DNA of 64,000 nucleotides from MSPOR6 sp964652195 (lineage in GTDB: Bacteria; Poribacteria; WGA-4E; WGA-3G): positions 1 to 64,000 of the forward strand of contig CAZZBB010000073.1 in NCBI GenBank assembly GCA_964652195.1, written 5' to 3'. How positions within the stretch are numbered: the stretch's first letter is position 1; each line of letters starts with the position of its first letter. This document shows, piece by piece, positions 45,722 to 55,151 of this stretch. A program made the translations under genes and the position numbers. Under the pieces are notes generated by a model. It ran no database searches, was not told the origin of the DNA, and was given only the letters and a program-made list of their open reading frames with translations.

Positions 45722-47867
45722 CGATTTTGTGATAGAAGTTGTTTTTTTGTGAATTCTTCAGATCCCAAACTGTAATAATACCGTCGTCAGAAACACTCAC
45801 CAATTTGGAACCATCATTTACAATAGATGCTGTACTCATCCACATGTGTCCTGAAATTCGTTTCTGTATGGGTTTTCTTTTCTTAATATCCCAAAACCTG
45901 ACAGTTCCCTCTGACCCACCACTTGCAAGCGTGTTCCCATCAGGTGAAAATGCTAATGATCCTACTATACTGTAATGCCCCGTGAACGTAGCAATCAATT
46001 CTCCTGTAAGCGTATTCCACAAATTAATAGTGCTATCTTCACTTCCACATGCGAGTATAGTTCCATCTGGAGAGAACGCCAATACCACTGGTCTCCCCTT
46101 CCTCTCGTTTTTCATCGGGTTATTTACAATTTCTTTACCATTTTCAATCCGTACTTTCCAAGTTTTATCTTCTACAATAGGTTTTTGGTAAACAATCAAT
46201 TCTTCACCTGTCTCTGTATCCCATAGTTGTAGGGATGTATCCAAGTTTCCAGTTGCGAGTCGCGTGCCGTCAGGTGTAAATTTCATAGTGAGTGCGTGGT
46301 TATTCTCCTGGTGAAAATTATTTATTCGAATTTCTTTGCCAAATTCCCTGAGTGTGGACAACTTTGTGCCTGTCGTTGTATCCCACAACTCAATTCGCCC
46401 ATCATCACTTCCGATAGCAATTTTATCTTCTGTAAGTGCGTAATTTTCATAGTGTCTGGGTCTTTCTTCTAACTTTGTAGTAGTTGTCTCACCGGTCTCT
46501 ACATTCACCCTATATATTGTTTCTCTTGACATACTCAGAAATACAAGTGTTTTGCTATCATTTGAGAATCGGATCACTATTGCAGGAGGTAATACCTCAT
46601 TAACTGAAACTTCACTGGCTGTTGTTACATTCCACAACACGACTCCTTTCTCCAAATGACTTCCTCCAAAATATGTGATCGGGTCACCTCCACCAGATGC
46701 GATGAAACGTCCATCAGGAGAATATGCAATACCACCAGACAGGTTTGGAATTAGAGAGATCTCTTCTCCAGTCTGTATATCGTATACCCATACACCGATG
46801 CGACTGCCCACTGTGAGTTGTGCGCCATCAGGTGAGAAATGAATTGCACCCAATCCGCCCTTCCCTAAACGCATTTTGGCTTCTTTTGGCAGATACCATT
46901 GAGGATAATTCTCCATTTTATTCTCCTCTCCTGTTTCAGTAGATAGTAGTTGTGCATTATCATGTTGTAGTTTAGGAACAGGTATTTCAGGTTGTGGGTT
47001 ATTATTTTTCACTTGTTGATGCACATTCTGTTCTAACACAAACTTATCTACTACAGGAGCTTCTACGATTTCAACCGACACCTTTGAACTGGCATCTAAA
47101 CTATACGGTTGCTGAAAAAGTGACAAATTTTTATTACTGCCAATACCTAACATTATCAATACAACTACCAATGTTGAGGTAGCGACTAACCATGGAACAA
47201 ACGGTTTGTTGGTTGATGGAACTACGGGGTCTGCTTTGGCGATCTCACGCATGATGTTCTCTGTGAGATTTGGTGTAATTTTATAGTTTTCCAATGCTTC
47301 TTTTATGAGGGATTCATGTTTCATCAAACGTTGTCGTGCTCGACGTAGTCGACTCTTAATCGTATTTGCTGACACCCCTAAAAACTCACTAATCTCTGTA
47401 TATGACATATCTCCGAAGTAATGCAATGTCACAATAGTGCGGTCACTCTCCTGCAGTTTTGCGAGTAGCTTCTTGACAACATAGCGTTGTGTTTCTGCCG
47501 TGGATTGTTCTTTTTCCGTAACCACATATTCAGAATATATGGTTTCTTCAATTTTCTCATTGTCTGTTTGTTCCATCTCTTCAAATGACTGTGTCTGTAT
47601 ACGTTTTTTCCGCAACCATGCCAAGCAGCAACGTCTTGTAATCACATACATCCAACCGGCAAATCGCTGTGGATCCTTTAAGGTTTTCAATCGCCTATAT
47701 GCTTTTAGAAAAGCATCTTGTGTAATTTCCTCGGCGATATGGAAATCACAGATATATCGCCACGCAAGCGCATGTACCCGCTTCTGGTATTTTTTCATCA
47801 ATTCAGAAAAAGCGTCGTCATCCCCTTCAAGGGTAAGTTTGATAAGTTCAGTATCGTTGTGGTTCAT
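45714..47867 (-). CDS. ECF sigma factor fused through a membrane helix to WD40 propeller
   Basis: 717 residues. Sigma region 2 (DAFSELMKKYQKRVHALAWRY, EITQDAFLKAYRRL) and region 4 (DRTIVTLHYFGDMSYTEIS, GVSANTIKSRLRRARQRL) fill the first 185 or so residues. LTENIMREIAK and a membrane helix (WLVATSTLVVVLIMLGIG) follow. Outside, YSLDASSKVSVEIVEAP and the propeller head WYLPKEAKMRLGKGG lead to WD40 blades (LSTLREFGKE, LATGNLDTSLQLWDTETGEE, LAFSPDGNTLASGGSEGTVRFWDI). The frame ends 8 nt into the next one, because of a one-base difference in a run of A. Probably originally one 1380-residue protein. Confidence 0.88.
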   Translation of the reverse strand: MNHNDTELIKLTLEGDDDAFSELMKKYQKRVHALAWRYICDFHIAEEITQDAFLKAYRRLKTLKDPQRFAGWMYVITRRCCLAWLRKKRIQTQSFEEMEQTDNEKIEETIYSEYVVTEKEQSTAETQRYVVKKLLAKLQESDRTIVTLHYFGDMSYTEISEFLGVSANTIKSRLRRARQRLMKHESLIKEALENYKITPNLTENIMREIAKADPVVPSTNKPFVPWLVATSTLVVVLIMLGIGSNKNLSLFQQPYSLDASSKVSVEIVEAPVVDKFVLEQNVHQQVKNNNPQPEIPVPKLQHDNAQLLSTETGEENKMENYPQWYLPKEAKMRLGKGGLGAIHFSPDGAQLTVGSRIGVWVYDIQTGEEISLIPNLSGGIAYSPDGRFIASGGGDPITYFGGSHLEKGVVLWNVTTASEVSVNEVLPPAIVIRFSNDSKTLVFLSMSRETIYRVNVETGETTTTKLEERPRHYENYALTEDKIAIGSDDGRIELWDTTTGTKLSTLREFGKEIRINNFHQENNHALTMKFTPDGTRLATGNLDTSLQLWDTETGEELIVYQKPIVEDKTWKVRIENGKEIVNNPMKNERKGRPVVLAFSPDGTILACGSEDSTINLWNTLTGELIATFTGHYSIVGSLAFSPDGNTLASGGSEGTVRFWDIKKRKPIQKRISGHMWMSTASIVNDGSKLVSVSDDGIITVWDLKNSQKNNFYHKIDA

Positions 47868-48087
47868 TTGCCACCTCTAATATAAATGGTTCGTTACCTC
47901 TTTATTCTCTATGACGCGACCTGAAACAGAAACGGGTGCATAATTTTCACATAACTTTCGCAAATCCTTCAAACGAATCAATGCATTATTCATCTCTAAC
48001 AACATAAAGTGAGTTTGATAATAGGTAGAAATCTCATTACTATAGTAATTGTAAAAACATCAAAATATTAAAACTAAATGACTCTGT

Positions 48088-51000
48088 TTACTGTGTCGCA
48101 GGATTGATTACTAAATCTTCAAAAGCATGTCCGTTTTTGTCGGTAATCCGAAGAATAAAGGCACATCTCGTATATTCAAGACATACCTTCACAAGAATAC
48201 TGTTCTTACCTTGTTTGAGGGTTACTGGAAATGTGTATGTATCAATTCTCACTGGAAATGTCTTTGTATGAGAAAATTCCTCTTTGCCATTTAGCCATAG
48301 TTTTCCTTGGTCCTCGCTATCAAAGCGAAATTCAACTTCACGTGTATCAGGAGAGGTAACAGTTGCAAAAGCATAGGTGACCTGCCATTTTACATTCTTT
48401 TCAGGGAGATAGATATATCCATCTATCTTAGCGTCGGCAAACCTTTTCCAACTCACTGCTTCATTCTGTCCATTATATCCTGTCTTTGAATCAACCTCTG
48501 TAATAGTTTCAGGAATGTATGGAGTGTTATAACCAATTCCGTCATCATTGTCAAATGGACCGAGCACCATCCAAGCGTCTTCAGTAACAAAACCTGTTTT
48601 TTGGATATACTCAGATGCTTTTTCAGGCATGCCATGATCCTGATAAAAGTCTGCTAAACCAAAGTTGGCTTCCAACCGAAGTTTCAGACTATCCAATTTA
48701 TTAGGATCAAGTTCAGCAATCATATTATTGATCATCTGAATATGTTCCTCACGTTTCTCAGGCAATTCAATCTCATGATAATAGTTAACCAAACTGAGAT
48801 AGATATTCAATCTTAGCCTAAAACTCTCTGTTTGGAGATTTGCAGTTAAGGAGTCAATTTTTTGAATATGTTCCTTTGCCTTATTAAGCATGCCATGATG
48901 GTGATAGAACTTTGCCAGTACCAGATGTCCATTTAATTCGATATTCAGACTATCAGGTATACTTTCAATCAATCTTCTCACCATTTCAACGTAACCCTCT
49001 TTGTCTTGAATGTCTTTGCCGGCTTTACCAATTTTTGCGAATAACTCACGTTGAAAATTTGGTGATGTCGTGAATTTCTCATCTCCATCATCAATTATAC
49101 CCGTTAGGTATTTGGTAAATTCTTCTAATGCTGCTTCATACCATTCGTTTGCAAGATATACCTCTACCTTCGTCAAAAGCCGGTCTGAAGTTTTTGCTGG
49201 ATGTAAAGATTGTTCATTGAACTGCAGTACAGTGTCTGTTGATTTTTCTTCAGTGAACAGTTTCACTTCAGATTCATTATCGTGAGTATTCTTAAGGATT
49301 TTCTCCCACTCCCAAAACAGAATAACATCCCCACCAACACTCATTAGGATTTTGTTATCATATGAAAAAGATAAATCTTCCACTGATACTGTGTGCCCCT
49401 CAAGTGTAGTGAGTAAATCTCCAGTAGCGACATCCCAGAAACGAATTTTACCACCACTGTACCCGACAATCAGCACTTTGTCATCTGGTGAAAAGATAAA
49501 TGTCTCACCATCCTCTTTGTCAGTATATACTATTTCTCTAAAATGAGACTGTTCGGTACTTTCTATCAATCGTATCCGTTTACTACTCCCTACAGCAATG
49601 AGAGAATTGTCTGCGGAAAAAGCGAAATGTAGAATAGATTCTCGTTTATTAATATCACCCGGTTGCCATTCCTCAAAGAAAGAACTCAGCTCACTTCCTG
49701 TTTCCACATTCCACAACTGAACATGTCCACCTTTTGTACCAGTAATAATCTTTTTTCCATCTGAGGAAAACGCCAAAGTGTTGATTCTTGGTTTCTGTAC
49801 ATCGGAATCTTCGAAGTGGTCTGATGTAATTATCTCACGGATTTCACCTGTTTCTATATTAAGTAATTGTATCTTATTTTCTTCCGTTCCTGCTAAAACC
49901 TTCCCGTCAGGAGAAGTTTTTCTTCCGGATATAGGTGGGAAAGTAGACAATTCGCGTCCAGTGTTAACATCCGTCAAACGCAGTACATCGTGTTTATAGT
50001 TTGGTTTGGATGGATCACTTTGTATCCCAACATTGAGGAGTTTTGTTCCATCAAATGATAACTCAAGATTTCTATACATAGACCAATACTCAGGACCTTC
50101 AAGTGTAAATTTAGATATGGAAGTTGTTTTAAGTGAATTCTTCAGATCCCAAACAGAAATTATTCCAGTATCTAACACACTCACCAGTCTGTAGCTATCC
50201 TTTAACATGGATGCAGTTCTTATTGACATGTGTCCAGTGATTTTGGTGTTGATTGCTTTCCGTAATTTAATATCCCAAAATCGAACAGTACCATCATCGC
50301 TGGCACTTGCGAGTGTATTACCATCCGGAGAAAATACTAACATATTAACATCACTGAGATGCCCTGTGAAGATTGCCCATAATTCAGTGGTAGCAGTATT
50401 CCACAATTTAATAGTACTATCTTCACTACCACATGCAAGCAGTGTGCCATCAGGGGATAACGCCAAAGCGATAGGAATACTATTGTACTCGTTCTTCATA
50501 GGATTTTTAATTACATTCTCAGCATTTTCCCATGGAACACCCCATATATTCCCTTCTATAGGTTTTTGAAAGACTCTCAATACATCTCCTGTGGAAGCAT
50601 CCCATAGTTGTACGGTGGTGTCCATAATTCCAGTAACGAGTTTCCTGCCATCATGTGAAAATTCCAGAGTGAGTGTACGGTTTGTTGTTTGAAGATTATT
50701 CGGCAATATAACTTTTTTCGGAATTTCCCTGAGGGTTGATAGCTTTGTGCCAGTTGTTGTGTTCCACAACTCAATTCTTCCATTTCTACTCCCAATAGCG
50801 ATTTTACTTTCTGTAAGTGCATAGTTGTCAAGATGGATCGTACCCGGTCTTTCTGCCATTTTTGTCGTTTTTATATTTCCAGTCTCAACATCAATTCTAT
50901 AAAATGTATCTCTTGACTTACTGAGAAAAACTAATGTTTTACTATCATTTGAGAATCGGATAACTGATGCAGATGGTAATTCCTCCTGTATCTTAACTTC

Positions 51001-51537
51001 ACTCTCTTTTCCTGTATCCCACAACACTACACCCCTTTCGAGGTGACTATCACCAACACTTGAAAGAGGATCTCCTCCGCCAGATGCCATAAAACGACCA
51101 TCAGGTGAATTCACAACTACCCCACGCATATTTGGGATAAGTGAAATCTCTTCACCTGTTTTTACATCGTAGCGCCATACACCGATACGACTTCCAACTA
51201 TAAGCTGTTTTCCATCTGGTGAAAACTGAATTGATTCCATTCCACCTTTCCCTAAACGCATTTTTGCTTGTTTTGGTAGATTCCATTGCGTATATTTTTC
51301 TACTGTTCCTTCCACAGGTGACTCTTTAGTAGGTATCGATGGTGAATTGGGTTGCTGAAAACGTGCGAATGTCTTGTTGTATCCAAACCCTAACATTAGC
51401 ATAACAACTACCACTGATGTAGCAGTAATTAAGCACGGAACCAACGGTTTATTTCCAGACGGAAGAATGGGTTGTGTTTGTGAAATCTCACGCATGATGT
51501 TTTCTGTAAGATTTGGTGTAATTTTAAAGTTTTCCAA
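48088..51537 (-). CDS. WD40/helical-repeat protein, derived from an ECF fusion that lost its sigma domain
   Basis: 1149 residues. It begins inside the ancestral linker (ENFKITPNLTENIMREIS), then a membrane helix (ITATSVVVVMLMLGFG), the head WNLPKQAKMRLGKGG, two WD40 propeller sets (about 90-460 and 480-760), TPR-like helices (about 790-990) and the C-terminal FRFDSEDQGKLWLNGKEEF sandwich. Its layout equals the two split frames at 43715-47867 joined together. The first codon, TTG 51537, has no ribosome site; upstream lies only a remnant of sigma region 2. Export of the propeller by the membrane helix is likely if it is translated at all. Confidence 0.75.
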   Translation of the reverse strand: MENFKITPNLTENIMREISQTQPILPSGNKPLVPCLITATSVVVVMLMLGFGYNKTFARFQQPNSPSIPTKESPVEGTVEKYTQWNLPKQAKMRLGKGGMESIQFSPDGKQLIVGSRIGVWRYDVKTGEEISLIPNMRGVVVNSPDGRFMASGGGDPLSSVGDSHLERGVVLWDTGKESEVKIQEELPSASVIRFSNDSKTLVFLSKSRDTFYRIDVETGNIKTTKMAERPGTIHLDNYALTESKIAIGSRNGRIELWNTTTGTKLSTLREIPKKVILPNNLQTTNRTLTLEFSHDGRKLVTGIMDTTVQLWDASTGDVLRVFQKPIEGNIWGVPWENAENVIKNPMKNEYNSIPIALALSPDGTLLACGSEDSTIKLWNTATTELWAIFTGHLSDVNMLVFSPDGNTLASASDDGTVRFWDIKLRKAINTKITGHMSIRTASMLKDSYRLVSVLDTGIISVWDLKNSLKTTSISKFTLEGPEYWSMYRNLELSFDGTKLLNVGIQSDPSKPNYKHDVLRLTDVNTGRELSTFPPISGRKTSPDGKVLAGTEENKIQLLNIETGEIREIITSDHFEDSDVQKPRINTLAFSSDGKKIITGTKGGHVQLWNVETGSELSSFFEEWQPGDINKRESILHFAFSADNSLIAVGSSKRIRLIESTEQSHFREIVYTDKEDGETFIFSPDDKVLIVGYSGGKIRFWDVATGDLLTTLEGHTVSVEDLSFSYDNKILMSVGGDVILFWEWEKILKNTHDNESEVKLFTEEKSTDTVLQFNEQSLHPAKTSDRLLTKVEVYLANEWYEAALEEFTKYLTGIIDDGDEKFTTSPNFQRELFAKIGKAGKDIQDKEGYVEMVRRLIESIPDSLNIELNGHLVLAKFYHHHGMLNKAKEHIQKIDSLTANLQTESFRLRLNIYLSLVNYYHEIELPEKREEHIQMINNMIAELDPNKLDSLKLRLEANFGLADFYQDHGMPEKASEYIQKTGFVTEDAWMVLGPFDNDDGIGYNTPYIPETITEVDSKTGYNGQNEAVSWKRFADAKIDGYIYLPEKNVKWQVTYAFATVTSPDTREVEFRFDSEDQGKLWLNGKEEFSHTKTFPVRIDTYTFPVTLKQGKNSILVKVCLEYTRCAFILRITDKNGHAFEDLVINPATQ

Positions 51538-51540
51538 TGT

Positions 51541-51608
51541 CTCATAGAAAATGCGTCGTCATCTTCATCAAGGTTACGTTGGATAAGTTCAGCATTTATA
51601 TGTTCCAT
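51541..51608 (-). pseudogene. Remnant of the sigma region 2 start
   Basis: From ATG 51608 the frame reads MEHINAELIQRNLDEDDDAFS, matching the first 21 residues of the intact ECF paralog (MNHNDTELIKLTLEGDDDAF). It then jumps straight to the linker before LTENIMREIS in a different frame. About 170 codons of sigma regions 2 and 4 are missing, and the join is not a multiple of three. Confidence 0.8.
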
Positions 51609-51805
51609 CGTTTTATTCTGGTTTAAAGTGGTAGGTTATCTATTTAACAGTGTGACGCGGAATAGCATGCAAACGGGTGCATAAATCTTCAAGGTGCCTA
51701 AATCTTCAATTTGAGATATGAAATTAGTTTTTTATTTATGATGTGGTATAAGATGTCCAGAATTATTATAGTAGATTTTGGATTATTTAAGACTGATGCA
51801 AAATT

Positions 51806-51914
51806 CCTTCCATTCTTGCAGAATTGGAAGGGTGGAAGGGTGGATGGTGAGTTCCATCCTTCCCTGCCTTCCATCCTTTCATCCGAATATTTGATATCTG
51901 CGTAAGTCCTTTTA
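51806..51914. repeat. TTCCATCCTTCC inverted repeats and a MITE end
   Basis: CCTTCCATTC pairs with GAATTGGAAGG. A second arm GGAAGGGTGGAAGGGTGGATGG faces CCATCCTTCCCTGCCTTCC. Just after this, TGCGTAAGTCCT (51899-51910) matches the end of the MITE family at 61236-61389. Confidence 0.5.
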
Positions 51915-51994
51915 GTAATACATTTAGGGGTTTGGAATTAAAAGAGGGTTAAAACATATATGAGAAAACTGAAACAAATTACATTTTAAATTGA

Positions 51995-53341
51995 TTACAC
52001 CCAAGATGATTTCAACTCATGTATTTTCAACGACGCAAGTGTAGCAGAACCACCTTCAGAATAAATACCAATGTCAGCATTATCAAGATCCGGAAGGAAA
52101 TAGGAGGTCATTGATAACGTTCCCGCATTTCCAAATGCTTCAATAGAGATACGATCCACCAAAATCTGCAACTCGATCTTACCGCCTTGAGGGGCAAGAT
52201 GACCACTTTTTTCAAGGAACGTCAACTGCTTTTCTTCTACACTGTATCGCACATCTTGACCACGGATATTAAATCCGACGGCCGACGCATCATTGAGTTC
52301 GATCTCTGCCCGGATATCAAACAGTTCACCAGTTAATCCATCAAGAAGATTTTCATCAGGATTAAGTTGTACATTGCTCCATGCATGTGTATAGTCATGG
52401 ATATTGACGATTTCTTCAACAGGTTCACGATGTAAACGGATTCCCTCCGCTGTTGTACGGAGTGTCAACACACAGGGGAAACTCATCTGCTGATTAAACG
52501 GCATCTCTGGTGGATTACTCCCATTCATCCATGCGATTTGAATACGACGTCCATCCGAATCCGGTATATCACTCCAAGTTTGTGCAGCGTAAAAGTTCGC
52601 ACCGTAATCAGCTCTGTGTGATTCACCATCTGGTGTGAAAGTTGTGCCATCAAAATCACCAACATAATACTTTCCACCAGCACCCCAGAACACCCATTTC
52701 GTCTTATCAGGATCATCATCAACAGGAAGTTCAAAGATGTCTGGACATTCCCCATCTGGAATCTTTATATCCGAAAGTCGTTCCCATTCCCTTAGGTTTG
52801 TGGATCCAAAAAAAGCAAAGTCATTTCCGTCAAGAAAAAGTGTCATTACCCATTTATTAGTAGGTTCATGCCAAATTACCTTTGGATCACGATTACTCGC
52901 AACAATATGTTCAATGACAGGATTTCCTTCATATTTAGTCCAACTTCTACCACGGTCATTGCTATAGGCGATGCTCTGCGTGAACGGCACAGGTTCAGGT
53001 GCATGGTTTCCAGCGGATGTATAGAAAGCCACCAGAACAGATTCGTCTCCTGTCTGGAATCCAGCAGTATTGTTCCAATCCACAACACCGGAACCCGAAA
53101 AAATCGTTCCAAGTTCATCGGGATGGATGGCGTGTGGGAGTTGTTTCCAATGAACAAGATCTCGACTTACGGCGTGTCCCCATGTCATGTTCCCCCAATT
53201 GATACCGGTTGGATTATGTTGAAAAAAGAGGTGATATTCCCCTTTATAATATATCAATCCGTTTGGGTCATTCGTCCAATTTGTTTTTGGTGTAAAGTGG
53301 AATTGTGGACGATACGTTTCTTTATATGCAGTTTGAATCAT
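51995..53341 (-). CDS. Glycoside hydrolase family 32 (beta-fructosidase)
   Basis: 448 residues. The three GH32 catalytic segments are present: WTNDPNG with nucleophile Asp25, SNRDPKVIWH, and DGECPDIFEL with acid/base Glu197. The five-blade propeller (FHFTPKTNWTNDPNGLIYYKG start, SGSGVVDW) is followed by the C-terminal beta-sandwich (about 320-448). No signal peptide, so it acts in the cytoplasm on sucrose, sucrose-phosphate or short fructans. It stands alone without a fructose transporter or regulator nearby. Confidence 0.95.
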   Translation of the reverse strand: MIQTAYKETYRPQFHFTPKTNWTNDPNGLIYYKGEYHLFFQHNPTGINWGNMTWGHAVSRDLVHWKQLPHAIHPDELGTIFSGSGVVDWNNTAGFQTGDESVLVAFYTSAGNHAPEPVPFTQSIAYSNDRGRSWTKYEGNPVIEHIVASNRDPKVIWHEPTNKWVMTLFLDGNDFAFFGSTNLREWERLSDIKIPDGECPDIFELPVDDDPDKTKWVFWGAGGKYYVGDFDGTTFTPDGESHRADYGANFYAAQTWSDIPDSDGRRIQIAWMNGSNPPEMPFNQQMSFPCVLTLRTTAEGIRLHREPVEEIVNIHDYTHAWSNVQLNPDENLLDGLTGELFDIRAEIELNDASAVGFNIRGQDVRYSVEEKQLTFLEKSGHLAPQGGKIELQILVDRISIEAFGNAGTLSMTSYFLPDLDNADIGIYSEGGSATLASLKIHELKSSWV

Positions 53342-53757
53342 AACCTATTCCTCTCTTTAATTTGGATAGTCTGTGCTTGCTTTCTCTCAACAGTATATTT
53401 CAGTTGACATTCTATACCTCGCATTCTATTTTGTCAAGAACGGCTTATTGGGATACAGAGGCATTTAGTTTTCGATGTCATATTTGTGGTTCTGTAGTTT
53501 TCATCAAGTATACCGTAGCTTCACAGGGTTATTCAGTTTTCGATATTTTTCACAACTGTTTATTTTTTTTTTTTGTAATAAACAGATATAGCGTGACTTT
53601 TCACACCATTTCTGTTTAAATAGTTCACATTATAGAAAATAAAATGAAGAAAATATCTATAGCTAACAACTAAATACATAGATTACAAAAACATGGAATG
53701 GATTCAAGATATTTAGTTGATGCTTTTAACATATCTTTATCAAAAATAGGAGAATAA

Positions 53758-53979
53758 ATGATGATTACCTATAAAAACGATCCTAAATACAAAATTTTAA
53801 TAACGTCAAAAAATCGACATCTTTTGCCGATTGGAAATGTCAAAATCAGCAAGGACAACAAAAGCACAAAATCCCGTTTTTTAAGAATTCTTATAAAAGC
53901 AATTCAAAATGGTATGAAGTCAGTCTATGACAGGGTTTACACGGGTAATTTACACCATTTTCAATGTCACACAATGTGA
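53758..53979 (+). CDS. Small hypothetical protein, doubtful
   Basis: 73 codons behind a good ribosome site (AGGAG, 5 nt, ATGATG). The product is basic, Lys/Ile/Asn-rich, with no recognised domain. Its second half and stop lie within palindromic element copy D, as with the frame at 3154-3555. The two share short stretches (KSTKSRFLRIL against DTKAHNFRIFNIL). Either a real small gene linked to this element or a chance frame. Confidence 0.3.
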   Translation: MMITYKNDPKYKILITSKNRHLLPIGNVKISKDNKSTKSRFLRILIKAIQNGMKSVYDRVYTGNLHHFQCHTM

Positions 53980-53996
53980 CAAAAAGTGTAACTTTT
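53845..53996 (-). repeat. Palindromic intergenic element, copy D
   Basis: On the minus strand: GTTACACTTTTTGTCACA, TTG, TGACATTG, then TTACCCGTGTAAACCCTGTCA, then AAGAATTCTTAAAAAACGGG and a TTTTGTGCTTTTGTTGTCC block. It is the best-preserved copy of the four. Confidence 0.6.
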
Positions 53997-54283
53997 TTCA
54001 TTTTTTTGACACCCGGAGCAAAACAACATGAACACGATATTACCACCAGAGAATTTAGGATTAAATGCCTGTTTTTGCACCCTATTATTTCTCTCTATAT
54101 AATGGCGGATCAGACACAAACACTAAGAAAAATACATAACGATCACGGTGCATATTATTTCGGTAAAAGCAATTTTTTTACAAAAAAACTCAAGAAACCT
54201 CAGATATCCGTGTAGGATTCATAAAAATTGAATAAATATCATAAAATTCTGCAAATTTTTAGAAAAAAGTTTGACATTCACAG

Positions 54284-54292
54284 TGGTATACT
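54284..54292 (+). promoter_or_regulatory. Extended -10 promoter candidate
   Basis: TGGTATACT is an extended -10 box (TGnTATAAT type) 91 nt upstream of the first gene of the Cys-rich locus. No good -35 box at 17 nt, which is tolerated with extended -10 promoters. Confidence 0.35.
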
Positions 54293-54344
54293 TGTCACGT
54301 TAACGGAAGCAGAAGAAATTGCAGATCACACATCATTTTGATGT

Positions 54345-54363
54345 CAGAAAACAACATTTTCTG
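54345..54363 (+). promoter_or_regulatory. Leader hairpin before the ribosome site
   Basis: CAGAAAA, loop CAACA, TTTTCTG: a perfect 7-bp hairpin ending 9 nt before the AGGAGG of the gene at 54383. It could influence translation, as could the hairpin at 62356-62378. Confidence 0.4.
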
Positions 54364-54382
54364 CTACTGTTAGGAGGTTCAC

Positions 54383-54661
54383 ATGAGATCTCTTGAATAT
54401 AAACGCGGGCTTTTCCTTGTTGTTTTTGGAAGTATTGTTGACAAATTATTGTTCATAGCACTGAATTTCACGCTGACGACACTGCAAGAGACATCCGACA
54501 GTACAGCACAATCTCGAATAGGTTGGATTGTCCCTGAGAATCAAACAAATCTCCATCCAGAACAAAAAAGTAAACCACCATGTACCCTAAACACAGCGAA
54601 ATTAGGAAACCTAACCGACACCTCTGCAGCGGTGTCACAAACGATAGGAATTCACACATGA
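54383..54661 (+). CDS. Small membrane protein, first gene of Cys-rich locus
   Basis: 92 residues behind a strong ribosome site (TAGGAGG). One hydrophobic helix (RGLFLVVFGSIVDKLLFIALNFTL) lies near the N-terminus, then a polar Thr/Ser/Asn-rich part. Only one cysteine. It overlaps the next gene by 4 nt (ATGA). No family recognised. Confidence 0.55.
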   Translation: MRSLEYKRGLFLVVFGSIVDKLLFIALNFTLTTLQETSDSTAQSRIGWIVPENQTNLHPEQKSKPPCTLNTAKLGNLTDTSAAVSQTIGIHT

Positions 54662-55005
54662 AACGGAAATTATATTTAGACATTGCAGTCTTTATAATGA
54701 TTCTCGGTGGCTTCGGTGTCTTTGGTGGCTTTGTTTTTATGCAGCACGCTCCTGCTACGGAAACCCAAACACAGGAAGCGGTAGATATACCTGCTACAGG
54801 ATGTTGCGATGTGGCTAAGGCCGAAGGTGAAACTTCGTCTGAAACTGCTGGCGGATGTTGTGGAACATCTAAGTCCGATGCATCTCAAAGTGTTGATAAC
54901 TCACAACAGGTGCAACCTTCAGGTACACCTGAAACAAACGAAACATCTCCGAATACACCGCAAAGTGATAATACGGACGAAGGTGGATGTGGATGTGGTA
55001 GTTAA
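54658..55005 (+). CDS. Membrane-anchored Cys-rich small protein
   Basis: 115 residues from ATG 54658, which overlaps the previous stop (ATGA). An N-terminal membrane helix (IAVFIMILGGFGVFGGFVFM) is followed by an acidic Ser/Thr/Pro-rich tail with three cysteine pairs, GCC, GGCC and GGCGCGS. Adjacent cysteines and a CGCG end could bind soft metal ions or be a substrate for modification. No family recognised. Confidence 0.65.
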   Translation: MKRKLYLDIAVFIMILGGFGVFGGFVFMQHAPATETQTQEAVDIPATGCCDVAKAEGETSSETAGGCCGTSKSDASQSVDNSQQVQPSGTPETNETSPNTPQSDNTDEGGCGCGS

Positions 55006-55151
55006 TAATTTATCTCTGTCCAATGTGGATGGAGATATAGAACGTGCTTTGAAAAAAGCGCGAAATCCGAGGCACCTTTAATAATTGAATGTGTGTCTCT
55101 ATATTTTAAAATTAGATGTCCAAGCGGCATAAAAAATAGTAGGAGAATTTA

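Larger units (their letters stand above)
53342..54382. other. Long AT-rich stretch with repeat copy D
   Basis: About 1 kb with at most one doubtful small gene (53758-53979), the palindromic element copy D, and the leader of the Cys-rich locus. Plus-strand frames overlapping the GH32 gene are shadows. Confidence 0.5.

Noticed and set aside
45742..45748. Programmed -1 frameshift on A AAA AAC
   Set aside because: The heptamer fits a slippery site, but a -1 shift does not reach the downstream WD40 frame; +1 is needed. An indel or re-initiation is simpler.
52868..53407. Plus-strand 179-codon frame
   Set aside because: Antisense to the clearly coding GH32 gene and without any domain signal.
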